Positions 16,959 through 25,151 of a stretch of 64,000 nt of DNA are shown here, piece after piece. Source of the stretch: Embleya scabrispora DSM 41855 (GTDB lineage: Bacteria > Actinomycetota > Actinomycetes > Streptomycetales > Streptomycetaceae). The position numbers were made by a program, and so were the translations under genes. The stretch's first letter is position 1. Each line of letters begins with the position of its first letter. Under the pieces are notes generated by a model. That model saw nothing but the letters and a program-made list of their open reading frames with translations, made no database searches and was not told the DNA's origin. The stretch spans positions 207,914 through 271,913 of the forward strand of contig NZ_KB889686.1 of the NCBI RefSeq assembly GCF_000372745.1, written 5' to 3'.

Positions 16959-17855
16959 TCAGCCCCCGTCGGAGGGGGACCCGGTAATCGTCGAGAGGAT
17001 GTCCGGCTGCGAGGCGAGGGTGAAGAGTTGGCCTCCGGTGAGCGGGGGGCCGCCCAGCAGGACGCCGGTTCTGTCGTTGCGTGTCCCCGATCTGAGTGAG
17101 CGCGCGGTGCCGTTCGGCGTTGTGATGAGGAGTTCCACGATCGTGTCGCCGTCGACGGTTCGTGAACCGGTCACGGTCTTGGAGCCGTCGGGGAGGATTC
17201 CGCGCACGCAGTCGGTCCAGGCGGGCAGTGGTCCTCCGGTCTCCTTGTTGATCCCGGGATCGCTCTCGCATGGTGATTCGGGTGCGGACCCCGGGGCGTG
17301 GCGAGATCCGACGCCCGAGCTGACAGTGAGCTTTTGACCGTCGGTCCTCGTCGCCAGGTACGACAGGGAGACATCGTGCGGATACTCCTCGATGGTGGCG
17401 ACCCCGACGGGCAACTGCGCGCGGAGTGCGGCCAGGAGTCGGTCGTGCGCGAGTCGGACGGCATCGTCCGCGCGCCAGGGGACTTGGGGTCCGGGGCTCG
17501 TGGACGGGGGACCGGTCGGCGGCGCGGAGGACGTGGGTTGCGCGGCCGGTCCGGTGACGACGGTGCCGCCGTCGTCGGAGGCGAGTGCCAGAGCGCCTGC
17601 CGCGCCCCCTGCGAGCAGGGTGGCGGTGGCCACGGCCGCGACACCGATCAGCGACCTTCGGCGTCGCCGAAGCCGGTCGCCGCCCGTGCGTACCGCGGGC
17701 AGCAGGGCTTCGGGCACGGGCGGCTCCGTCTCCGGCGGTGGGAGCATGTCTCTCATGAGGGTGGCCGGATCGTTGTGGATGAGCATCGTTCGTGTCTCCG
17801 TTTCCTGATCGAGCGAGGGATGTGCGTCGAGAACATCGACATCGGAGGTGGTCAC
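16959..17855 (-). CDS. Membrane-anchored protein coupled to an ECF sigma factor
   Basis: A 298-residue protein. A cytosolic N-terminus of about 67 residues ends in a basic RLRRRRR stop-transfer. One membrane helix follows (68-93), then a Thr/Ser/Pro-rich linker and an extracytoplasmic domain of about 170 residues. No zinc-binding anti-sigma motif is visible. Even so, the gene starts inside the sigma-factor stop (GTGA), which forces co-expression, so an anti-sigma or sensor role is likely, as in many Streptomyces SigE-type pairs. Two cysteines in the outer domain (in ESPCESDPG and TDCVRG) could form a disulfide. A start at the internal ATG (codon 24) is an alternative. Confidence 0.8.
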   Translation of the reverse strand: MTTSDVDVLDAHPSLDQETETRTMLIHNDPATLMRDMLPPPETEPPVPEALLPAVRTGGDRLRRRRRSLIGVAAVATATLLAGGAAGALALASDDGGTVVTGPAAQPTSSAPPTGPPSTSPGPQVPWRADDAVRLAHDRLLAALRAQLPVGVATIEEYPHDVSLSYLATRTDGQKLTVSSGVGSRHAPGSAPESPCESDPGINKETGGPLPAWTDCVRGILPDGSKTVTGSRTVDGDTIVELLITTPNGTARSLRSGTRNDRTGVLLGGPPLTGGQLFTLASQPDILSTITGSPSDGG

Positions 17856-18355
17856 GGCCGGGCGATGTCGTGGACGGAATCACCCAGGATCGCGCGGAGT
17901 TGCTCCAAGCCGCGGCTCGCGGCCGATCGCACGGCCGAGGAGCTCCGGCCGAGCAACGCCGAGGTTTCCTCGACGCTCTGGTCCTCCCAGTAGCGGAGAA
18001 CGAGTACCGCCCGATAGACCGGGGACACCTGCCCCAGTGCCGAGAGCAACGCCAGGCGCCGTGCGCTGTCCACGTCCGTCGCCGCCGCGTCGGGAAACGC
18101 CTCGGAGAGCACCTCGCGGCCCGAATGCAGGCGCTTGGTGTCGATGAAGCCGCGCACCAGGACGCGGCGGGTGTAGCTGTCGACCGCATCGGTGTCCCGC
18201 ATCCTGTGCCAGGTCGCGTACACCTTCGTCAGCGCCGTCTGGACCAAATCCTCCGCCTGGTGCCAGTCTCCGCACAGCAGGTACGCGGTACGGCGCAGCG
18301 CGTGATAGCGAGCCGTGACGAACTCGTCGAACAGACGCTCCTTTTCGGGTCTCAT
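17852..18355 (-). CDS. SigE-family ECF RNA polymerase sigma factor
   Basis: A 167-residue ECF sigma factor. Region 2 spans residues about 10-75 (FVTARYHALRRTAYLLCGDW, AEDLVQTALTKVY). Region 4 spans about 105-155 (LSALGQVSPVYRAVLVLRYW, SVEETSALLGRSSSAVRS). The short region and the FVTARYHALRRTAYLL pattern match the actinobacterial SigE subgroup (TIGR02983). The ATG at 18355 is the sensible start, since the upstream frame is promoter DNA. The stop overlaps the start of a membrane protein gene. A GCAAC-N18-CGTCTAA sequence 44 bases upstream looks like an ECF promoter, suggesting autoregulation. Confidence 0.92.
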   Translation of the reverse strand: MRPEKERLFDEFVTARYHALRRTAYLLCGDWHQAEDLVQTALTKVYATWHRMRDTDAVDSYTRRVLVRGFIDTKRLHSGREVLSEAFPDAAATDVDSARRLALLSALGQVSPVYRAVLVLRYWEDQSVEETSALLGRSSSAVRSAASRGLEQLRAILGDSVHDIARP

Positions 18356-18398
18356 CCTGATGTGCCCCCATGAGGTCGACGACGATTTGCCATGTCGG

Positions 18399-18428
18399 TT
18401 AGACGGGCTGGGCAACCCGATATGTTGC
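18399..18428 (-). promoter_or_regulatory. Putative ECF-type promoter of the sigma-factor gene
   Basis: On the minus strand GCAAC (18428-18424) and CGTCTAA (18405-18399) are separated by 18 bases. They resemble the AAC/CGTC boxes of ECF promoters and lie about 44 bases upstream of the start codon. The spacer is slightly long. Confidence 0.35.
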
Positions 18429-18668
18429 GTGAGGCGACGCGTGTTCGCCGACCCCGACCGGGCCGACGGCCGGTCCGTCCGACCCCGCTTCCGGCTCCGC
18501 GCACATCCCCGACCCCACCAGGTCCGCCCGGCCGGGACGCCGTGTGTGACCCCGAGCGCAGCGGTGCGTGACCCTGGCTTCCCCATCGTGCCTATGGCAC
18601 GATCCGTCACCTCTGGTCATGGGCGCCTGTCCGGGGCCCACACCGCTCTCGTGCGATGGAGTGAACGT

Positions 18669-19439
18669 ATGTCGATAGCCCACGTGTCCGGCCGGTTCGA
18701 CGGCAAGACCGCGGTGGTCACCGGAGCGGGTTCCGGGGTCGGCCGCGCGACCACGCTGCGCCTGGCCGCGGAGGGTGCGAACGTGTTCGCGTTGGACATC
18801 GCGGCGGCGGCGCTGGCCGAAACCGCGGAGCTGGCCGCCGGACTCGCGGGCAAGGTCGCGACCCGGATCGCCGACGTGTCCGTCCGCGACGAGTGCTTCG
18901 CGGCGGTCGCTGCGGCGGTGGCCGAGTTCGGCGGCCTGGACGTGCTGGGCAACGTGGCCGGCATCGCGCGGGCCGAGCACGTCCTGGAGGTCACCGAGGC
19001 GGACTATCGGCGGATGATGGGCGTCAACATCGACGGCTACTTCTTCATGTGCCAGGCCGCCATCCCGCACCTGCTCGAGCGTTCCGGGAACGTGGTCAAC
19101 ATCGCGTCCAACGCCGGTGTGATGGGCCTGGCGTACGGCGTCGTCTACACCATGAGCAAGGGTGCCGTGGTCCAACTGACCCGGTCGCTGGCCTGGGAGT
19201 TCGCCAAGCAGCCGCTGCGCGTGAACGCGATCGCGCCGGGCGGCATCGACACCAATTTGGTCGCGAACTACCAGATGCCGGCGGATGTGGACTGGGACCT
19301 GGTCGGCCGGGCGATGACGCCGCGTCCGATGGCTCAGCCGGAGGACATCGCCGCGATGTTCTCGTACGTCGCCTCCGAGGAGGCCCGCAACGTGCACGGC
19401 GCCATCCTGCACAACGACAGCGGCCTGACCGCCGGCTGA
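18669..19439 (+). CDS. Short-chain dehydrogenase/reductase (classical SDR)
   Basis: A 256-residue NAD(P)-dependent oxidoreductase. The cofactor motif TGAGSGVG is at residues 18-25 and the NVAG structural motif at about 95-98. The catalytic triad is Ser147 (in NIAS), Tyr160 and Lys164 (YTMSK). An acidic residue after the second beta-strand (ALDIA) favours NAD(H). The best-known relatives are 3-oxoacyl-ACP-reductase-like enzymes acting on diverse alcohols, so substrate is open. The ATG at 18669 begins just ahead of the Rossmann fold. It stands alone, 313 bases from the divergent sigma-factor gene. Confidence 0.9.
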   Translation: MSIAHVSGRFDGKTAVVTGAGSGVGRATTLRLAAEGANVFALDIAAAALAETAELAAGLAGKVATRIADVSVRDECFAAVAAAVAEFGGLDVLGNVAGIARAEHVLEVTEADYRRMMGVNIDGYFFMCQAAIPHLLERSGNVVNIASNAGVMGLAYGVVYTMSKGAVVQLTRSLAWEFAKQPLRVNAIAPGGIDTNLVANYQMPADVDWDLVGRAMTPRPMAQPEDIAAMFSYVASEEARNVHGAILHNDSGLTAG

Positions 19440-20019
19440 CCCCGCCCGCGGCAACCCCGCACGACACGGCTCCGGTCCGCCGCGCACCCACACCCGCCGC
19501 TGCCGGACCGGAGCCCTCGCTACCGTGAAGTACGCCGTGTGGCAACGCGGTTCCGCCGGCCGTGGGCCTACGCACCGGCCCGGTCCGGCGTCTGCGCCGC
19601 CGCGCCCGGGCTGCGCGGCCAATTGCGCCGGCATCTGCGGCGCGGCGGCTTCGAAGACGGCAACACCAGCACCCCTCGCAGCAGCACTCACAGCACCCGC
19701 ACCGCCCGCAAGACCCGTCCCAGCCGTCGCTCCCATCCGCGGTCGCCGCCGAACGCCGTGAACTGGCGGCCGTGTTGGCCGACCTTCGGGCCGACCGGTG
19801 GATGCGCCCACGCTCTGCTCCGGGTGGCGTGTGCGCGGGGTGGCCGCCCACATGCTGCGGTTTGCCCGGGCCGGCTGCACGGCGAGCCCCGCGACCGCTT
19901 CGTCGCCGGCCGAGCGGAACCACCGAGTGAGACACCCCACGCCGAAACCCGGCCCGACTCCGGGCCGACCCCCACCCGCCTCCCGGCCGGGCGAGCCGGA
20001 TGTCGCTAGGGTCGAGCAG
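19440..20019. other. Intergenic region holding a decayed MDMPI fragment
   Basis: Apart from the pseudogene remnant near 19745-19876, the 580 bases between the SDR and Nudix genes show no supported coding frame. Several long open frames here are rich in Arg and Pro and look like shadows. Confidence 0.5.
19745..19876 (+). pseudogene. Remnant of a maleylpyruvate-isomerase-family (MDMPI/DinB) protein
   Basis: One frame reads AAERRELAAVLADLRADRW up to about 19801. The next frame, from 19798, reads DAPTLCSGWRVRGVAAHMLR. Joined, they give the conserved N-terminal block of mycothiol-dependent maleylpyruvate isomerase-like proteins (ERxxLAxxLxxLxxxxWDAPTLCxGWxVRDVAAHM). One G is missing at the junction and the remaining 150 or so residues of the family are absent, so this is a dead fragment. 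Confidence 0.65.
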
Positions 20020-20517
20020 ATGACCAACGAGTTCCTGCCGCCCGAGCAGTGGTACGCGCAACTGCCCACCCTCTACGCCGCCGCCTCCGCACTGATCACC
20101 GACGTCGAGGACCGGGTGCTCCTGGTCAAGCCCAACTACCGGGACTACTGGAACCTGCCCGGCGGCTTCGTCGATCGCAACGAGCCACCGCACGTCGCGT
20201 GCGCGCGCGAACTGCGCGAGGAACTCGGACTCGACCTCGCGGTAGGCGAGTTGCTGGTGATCGACTGGGTGCCCGAGCACGACCCGAGGCCGCGACCGCT
20301 GACCGGCTGGATGTTCGACGGCGGCACCCTCACCCCCGAGCAGATCGCCGCGATTCGCATCCAGGAGGACGAACTCGACGAATACGCGTTCGTCACCCTC
20401 GACCGAGCCGCCGAGCTGCTGCCGAGCACCGTCGCCCCGCGCGTCCCGGCCGCGGTCGAGGCCCGCGCCCTCGGCCGTGCCATATACCTGCCGAGACCCG
20501 AGCCGACCGGGTCCTGA
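20020..20517 (+). CDS. Nudix hydrolase
   Basis: A 165-residue pyrophosphohydrolase with a perfect Nudix box Gx5Ex7REUxEExGU at residues 49-71 (G49, E55, R63, E64, E67, E68, G70). The box is preceded by the conserved YWNLPGG strand. The glutamates bind the Mg ions that drive hydrolysis of a nucleoside-diphosphate-linked substrate. An LLVIDWVPEHDPRPRP segment follows. The subfamily is the common actinomycete NUDIX group without a defined substrate. The ATG at 20020 begins just before the fold. A perfect 10-base-stem hairpin 33 bases after the stop should end the transcript. Confidence 0.9.
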   Translation: MTNEFLPPEQWYAQLPTLYAAASALITDVEDRVLLVKPNYRDYWNLPGGFVDRNEPPHVACARELREELGLDLAVGELLVIDWVPEHDPRPRPLTGWMFDGGTLTPEQIAAIRIQEDELDEYAFVTLDRAAELLPSTVAPRVPAAVEARALGRAIYLPRPEPTGS

Positions 20518-20550
20518 CCCGACCGCGCACCACCCGACTTCCGCACGCGC

Positions 20551-20582
20551 GCCGGTCCCCGCACCCACACCCGGGGACCGGC
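20551..20582 (+). terminator. Terminator hairpin after the Nudix gene
   Basis: GCCGGTCCCC pairs perfectly with GGGGACCGGC around a 12-base loop, 33 bases downstream of the stop. There is no U-tract, which is usual in this type of genome. Confidence 0.6.
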
Positions 20583-20978
20583 CCGGTCACGTTTCGAGTG
20601 GTCGCCGGACCTGGGCGTGCCGGCCGGCTCCGGACGGCTGACGTTCACCGAGGCCGGACATCCGCCCCGACGGATGCCCGGCCGGGGTTCGGGGCCGAGT
20701 CGGCTCGGAGCGGGGTCCCGGTCGCGCCGGGACCGGGTGCGGGACGGACTTCTCTCTCTTCCCCTACACCAACTCCCGTCCCACCGCCGCCCTTTGGTCA
20801 TTCCGGTCACATCGTCGCCCGCTTCCCCGGTACGTTTCCGGCGATGCACCGACGAATCGCGATCCGTGATTCGCGGCCGTCGTGATTCGGGTGGGGGCCC
20901 GGGTGCCGTGCGGGGCGGGGATCGACGTGCCTCGATGGGGACGGCCGAGTGTGGTCCATCTTCAGGGAGGGGATCCCG
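20583..20978. other. Intergenic region upstream of the beta-propeller gene
   Basis: No gene frame is supported. The only clear element is the strong ribosome-binding site AGGGAGGGG (about 20964-20972) before the ATG at 20979. Confidence 0.4.
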
Positions 20979-23003
20979 ATGTCGCTCCATCACGTGCCGC
21001 CCGATCGCGGGCCGAACCGCGGGCGCCGCAGTCACTCCGCCGAGCCCCCGGAATCGCACCACCCGCACGGCACTCGGCAACGACCCGGCGCCCACCGGCA
21101 GTTGCGCGCCGCGCTGCCCCGCCGCCCGATCGCGCTGATGGTGACCGTCACGCTGATCGCCGCCGGCCTGTTCGCCGGTCTGGTCACCCGGGCCACACCC
21201 GCCGCCGCGGCCCGCCCCGGCGTCTTCGCCTATGTCGCCAACTCCGGGTCGAACACGGTGTCCGTGATCGACACCGCGAACAACACCACGACCGCCACCA
21301 TTCCGGTGGGCCGGGGTCCATACGGGCTCGCCGCCAACCATGCCGGCACCCGGGTGTACGTGGCCGGCTTCGACTCGGCCGCCGTCTCGGTGATCGACAC
21401 CGCCACAGACACGGTCACCGGCACGATCGCCACCGCCGGTGCGCCCTTCGCGATGGCCGTCGACCCGACCGACAGCCGCCTCTATGTCGCCCAGGGCAAT
21501 TCCGTACTGGTCGTGGACACCGCGACCAACACCGTCACGGCCACGATCGCCGTCGGTACCAGTCCGATCGCGGTCCTGGTCGCCCCGGACGGCGCGCACG
21601 TGTACGCCGTCAACAACGCCGGCCACGACATCTCGGTGATCGACACGGCCACCGCCACCGTCGGTGCGAGCATCGCGCTCTCCGGCTCGCCCGACGGGGC
21701 GGCGCTCAGCCCCGACGGGAAACACCTGTACGCCGTGGACGACCAGAGCGGCCTGTGGGTCCTGGACCTGACCGCCGGCGGTGCGCTCACCGCGACCGTC
21801 CCGATCACCGACGGCAGCAATGTGGCGGTGAACGCGGCCGGCACCAGGGCCTACGTCTCCGCCTTCCCGGCCGCCGTCAAGGTGGTCGACCTGACCACGA
21901 ACACGGTCACCGACACCGTTTCCGTGGGCAGTTACCCGGCCAACCTCACGCTGCACGTCGCGGGCGGCTTCGTGTACACCACCAACGCCGTGTCCGGAGA
22001 CGTGTCGGTGATCGACACCGCGTCCGACACGGTGGTGGCCACCGTTCCGGTGGGGAGCACCCCGTACGGCATCGTGGTGGTCGGCGTCCCGCAGCCGCGC
22101 ACCGTCACCTCGGTGAGCCCGAACTCCGGCCCCACGGCCGGCGGTTCCTCGGTGACCGTCACCGGTACGCACTTCACCGGCAGCACCGCCGTCGCGTTCG
22201 GCACGACCTCGGCCACATCCTTCACCGTCGTCGACGACACGACCATCCTCGCCACCGCGCCGCCCGGCGCACCCGGCACCGTCCACGTCACCGTGACCGG
22301 CCCCGGCGGCACGAGTGCGACCTCGGCGGCGGACCGGTACACCTACGCGGCAGCGCCGACGGTCACCTCGATCGGCCCCGACTCCGGTCCGGAGGCGGGC
22401 GGCACGGTGGTCAGCATCACCGGCACCGATCTCGCGGGCGCGACCGGCGTCACCTTCGGCCCGGGCCGGCCCGCGACCTCGGTCTCGTGCACCGCGACCT
22501 CGTGCACGGTGACCGCGCCGCCGGGGCCGGGGGCCGGCCGGGTGGACGTCCGGGTGAGCACCGCCGGCGGGACCAGTGCGAGCAATCCCGCCGATCGATA
22601 CACCTATATCGCGAGCACGGCCGACGTGGCGGTGGCGCTCCGGGCCACCGGCGTGCCGTCATTGTTCAACGCGCACATCGACTACACGATCACCGTCACC
22701 AACCGCGGTCCCGACACGCTCGGCTCGGCGACCGTCACGGCGCCGCTGCCGGTACCGATGACCGCGACGTCACCGGACTGCGCGGTGGTCAACCGCACGG
22801 TGACCTGCACGGTGGGTCCGCTGGCCAAGGGCGCGGCGACCACCCGCCACTTCACCGCCCCGGTGGGCCTGCTCGGCCTGGGCCTCGCCTACGAGGTCAC
22901 CGCGAGCCGCACCGCGAGCGCGCCCGCCGATCCCAACCCGGCCGACGACAACTCCTCGGCCTCGTGCACCGTGATCACGTCACTGCTCATCCTGTGCTCG
23001 TGA
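20979..23003 (+). CDS. Secreted YncE-like beta-propeller protein with IPT/TIG and DUF11-like domains
   Basis: A 674-residue exported protein. A long basic N-terminus leads to a signal helix (ALMVTVTLIAAGLFAGLV, around residues 55-72) and an ATPAAAA cleavage region. About 300 residues of YncE-type propeller follow. In each blade VSVIDTAT, TVTATI and GxxPxG recur (for example NTVSVIDTANNTTTATIPVG). Next come two IPT/TIG immunoglobulin-like domains, each opening VTSVSPNSGPTAGGSSVTVT-style (the second is VTSIGPDSGPEAGGTVV). A DUF11-like repeat (DYTITVTNRGPDTLGSATVT) ends the chain. There is no sortase signal or anchor, so it is probably released or wall-associated. A role in surface adhesion or ligand binding is inferred. 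Confidence 0.88.
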   Translation: MSLHHVPPDRGPNRGRRSHSAEPPESHHPHGTRQRPGAHRQLRAALPRRPIALMVTVTLIAAGLFAGLVTRATPAAAARPGVFAYVANSGSNTVSVIDTANNTTTATIPVGRGPYGLAANHAGTRVYVAGFDSAAVSVIDTATDTVTGTIATAGAPFAMAVDPTDSRLYVAQGNSVLVVDTATNTVTATIAVGTSPIAVLVAPDGAHVYAVNNAGHDISVIDTATATVGASIALSGSPDGAALSPDGKHLYAVDDQSGLWVLDLTAGGALTATVPITDGSNVAVNAAGTRAYVSAFPAAVKVVDLTTNTVTDTVSVGSYPANLTLHVAGGFVYTTNAVSGDVSVIDTASDTVVATVPVGSTPYGIVVVGVPQPRTVTSVSPNSGPTAGGSSVTVTGTHFTGSTAVAFGTTSATSFTVVDDTTILATAPPGAPGTVHVTVTGPGGTSATSAADRYTYAAAPTVTSIGPDSGPEAGGTVVSITGTDLAGATGVTFGPGRPATSVSCTATSCTVTAPPGPGAGRVDVRVSTAGGTSASNPADRYTYIASTADVAVALRATGVPSLFNAHIDYTITVTNRGPDTLGSATVTAPLPVPMTATSPDCAVVNRTVTCTVGPLAKGAATTRHFTAPVGLLGLGLAYEVTASRTASAPADPNPADDNSSASCTVITSLLILCS

Positions 23004-23063
23004 GCACCGGGCGGCTTCGAGTTCATCCGCTCGGCCTCTTCGTCTCCACTCGTGAACGGATGA

Positions 23064-23087
23064 CTCCCGGGCCGCCCGGGAGCTTTT
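23064..23087 (+). terminator. Terminator after the beta-propeller gene
   Basis: CTCCCGGG pairs with CCCGGGAG around a three-base loop, followed by CTTTT. It lies 60 bases past the stop and is one of the few T-tailed hairpins in the window. Confidence 0.7.
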
Positions 23088-23328
23088 CCTGACGACTGAT
23101 CAGGGCGCCTGCGGCGGGCCGGACTTCCGGCTCGCCGCGACGTGCGTGCGGGCTACGCCGATCGCGAACGCGCGCAAAACGTGCTGTCCCGAAGCAGGTG
23201 CCGCGGTGATGATGGGCCCGCGCACGTGCGCGACTCGCACCGGATCGGTCCGGACCTCGGTCGGACCGACCTCCGGCGCCGCGCCTCGGCCCCCCGATGG
23301 GCGCACCCGGACCCACGAAAGCGAACGC

Positions 23329-24630
23329 ATGAGATCCTCCTCGGCTCCCCGCGACCCCGATCGACTCGACGCCTCGATACCGGCGTCACCCCCACCGACG
23401 GACCCCCACGACCCGGCCCACGACCCGGCCCACGACCGGGCCCACGAGAACTCCCTCGACATTGCGATCGAGCTCCCGCACGACCCGACCGAAACACCCG
23501 CCGAGGCCGAGCGGCCCACCGGCGTCACCCCGATCGAGCTGTTCTTCGACCTCGTCTTCGTCTTCGTGCTCACCCAGGCCACCCATCAGGTGGAGTCCCA
23601 CCCGGGCTGGAGCGGGCTGTTCCAGGGCATGCTGCCGTTGGCGGCGATGTGGTGGATGTTCGGCGCGTTCAGTTGGCTGACCAACGCGGTCCGCCCGGAC
23701 GCGACGGTGGTCCGGCTGCTGCTCGCGCTCACGATGACCTCGTTCTTCGTGATGGGCCTGGACCTGCCCTACGCGTTCGACCCGGACGGCTGGGCGTTCG
23801 GCCTCGCGTTCCTGGTCGCCGTCGCAATGCACGTCGCGCTGTTCCTGACCGCCTCCGAACCCTCGGCCCGCGCCGGGATCCTTCGACTCGCGCCGTTCAA
23901 CGCGGTCGGCGGCGTGCTGATCCTGGTCGCCCCGCACCTGCCGGACGCCGGCACGTGGGTGTGCTGGGCGGCGGCCGTGGCGGTGCTGTACCTGTCGATG
24001 GTGATCGGACGCATCCGCGGCTTCGTGGTCGAGCCGCACCACTTCGTCGAGCGACACGGCCTGATCATCCTGATCGTGCTCGGCGAATCGGTCGTGGCCG
24101 TGGGCATCGGCGCGGGTGGTCGGCCGGTCGACTGGAAGCTCGCGGGGGGCATCCTGCTCGGCATCGCGGTCGCCACCGGCATCTGGTGGACGTACTTCGG
24201 CGGTGACGACGAACGCACCGTGCGGGCCATGTCGGACGCTTCCGTCGAGCGCCGGCAGATGCTCGGCTACGTGGCGTTCGGCCTGGCACACGCGGTGATG
24301 ATCGCCGGCATCGTGCTGGTCGCGGCGGGCATCTCGGACGCCATCCACCACCTGGGCACCGACACGAACCGCTGGTGGCTGGGCGCCGGCGTGGCAACCT
24401 TCCTGCTGGGCCACGGCTGGCACCGCTACGTGCTGGACACCGGCCCGGTCCAGGGGCGGATCGTCACCGCGGTGGTGGCGCTGCCGCTGATCGCTTCCGT
24501 GGCGGGCACGGGCTGGGCCGTACTCGCCGTGGCCACGGTGCTCCTCGCGATCATGACCGTGGCCGACCACCTCCGTCAGGTCCGCGCGGAGGAGGCACCG
24601 GATCCGCGACAGGTGACCGCGGCCGCCTGA
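23329..24630 (+). CDS. Low-temperature-requirement protein A (LtrA) family membrane protein
   Basis: A 433-residue polytopic membrane protein. A hydrophilic N-terminus of about 65 residues contains a small repeat (DPAHDPAHDRAH) encoded by three 12-base tandem units at 23410-23445. The LtrA hallmark IELFFDLVFVFVLTQATH then opens the membrane domain, with roughly ten to twelve helices including LIILIVLGESVVAVGIG. LtrA proteins are named from a Listeria cold-growth mutant, and their molecular role is unknown. The ATG at 23329 was chosen because the frame upstream lacks conserved sequence. The gene stands alone. Confidence 0.9.
   Translation: MRSSSAPRDPDRLDASIPASPPPTDPHDPAHDPAHDRAHENSLDIAIELPHDPTETPAEAERPTGVTPIELFFDLVFVFVLTQATHQVESHPGWSGLFQGMLPLAAMWWMFGAFSWLTNAVRPDATVVRLLLALTMTSFFVMGLDLPYAFDPDGWAFGLAFLVAVAMHVALFLTASEPSARAGILRLAPFNAVGGVLILVAPHLPDAGTWVCWAAAVAVLYLSMVIGRIRGFVVEPHHFVERHGLIILIVLGESVVAVGIGAGGRPVDWKLAGGILLGIAVATGIWWTYFGGDDERTVRAMSDASVERRQMLGYVAFGLAHAVMIAGIVLVAAGISDAIHHLGTDTNRWWLGAGVATFLLGHGWHRYVLDTGPVQGRIVTAVVALPLIASVAGTGWAVLAVATVLLAIMTVADHLRQVRAEEAPDPRQVTAAA
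23410..23445. repeat. Three 12-bp tandem repeats inside the LtrA gene
   Basis: GACCCGGCCCAC occurs twice and GACCGGGCCCAC once in direct succession, encoding the DPAH motif in the hydrophilic tail. Copy number may vary between strains. Confidence 0.7.
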
Positions 24631-24670
24631 CCTTCGGGCGCGTGATCCCGCTCTGCTAGCGTCGCCGGCC

Positions 24671-25042
24671 ATGAACGACAGCGTGTATGTGGGCAATGCG
24701 GGCCCGGACGCGGCGCTGGACCGGGGGTGGCTGCTCGGCCATTTCAAGGACGCCGGCGACCCCCGGCACAGCGACGCGGTGGAGATCAAGTGGGGCGTGC
24801 ATCCGCCCGGCGACAAGCGCGCCGAGTGGGTGACCGGGGAGGCGCGGACCGCGCTGCTGATCCTGATCAGCGGCCGATTTCGGGTCGAACTCCCGGGCCG
24901 CAGCGTGCTGTTGGCAAAGCAGGGCGACTACGTGGTGTGGGGCCACGGGGTGGACCACTCGTGGTCGGCCGAGGAGGAGTCGGTGGTGCTGACGGTGCGC
25001 TGGCCGTCCGTACCGGGCTATCGGGTAGGCGGAGACGCCTGA
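24671..25042 (+). CDS. Cupin-like small protein
   Basis: A 123-residue single-domain protein with the beta-strand rhythm of a cupin (LLILISGRFRVEL, VLLAKQGDYVVWGHGVDHSW, SVVLTVRWPS). The GDYVVWGHGVDHSW block corresponds to cupin motif 1/2 and provides His residues for a metal site, while the classical GxxxxHxH motif is reduced. Close relatives are signal-free actinobacterial proteins of unknown role, possibly sensing or isomerising a small molecule. The ATG at 24671 begins 40 bases after the LtrA stop, so the two may share a transcript. A 20-base-pair terminator follows. Confidence 0.7.
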   Translation: MNDSVYVGNAGPDAALDRGWLLGHFKDAGDPRHSDAVEIKWGVHPPGDKRAEWVTGEARTALLILISGRFRVELPGRSVLLAKQGDYVVWGHGVDHSWSAEEESVVLTVRWPSVPGYRVGGDA

Positions 25043-25094
25043 CCACGCGCCGACCGCCGCCCCCGAAACCGCGCCGCGGCCTCCCCGGCACGAC

Positions 25095-25138
25095 GAAACG
25101 GGGTGTGCCCGAGCCTGCGCTCGGGCACACCCCGTTTC
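25095..25138. terminator. Strong bidirectional terminator
   Basis: A perfect 20-bp stem (25095-25114 with 25119-25138) closes a four-base loop, with AAA/TTT at its base. It sits between two convergent genes, 52 bases after the cupin-like gene and 14 bases after the MMPL gene, so it should stop transcription from both sides. Confidence 0.92.
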
Positions 25139-25151
25139 CATGCCGGTCCGA

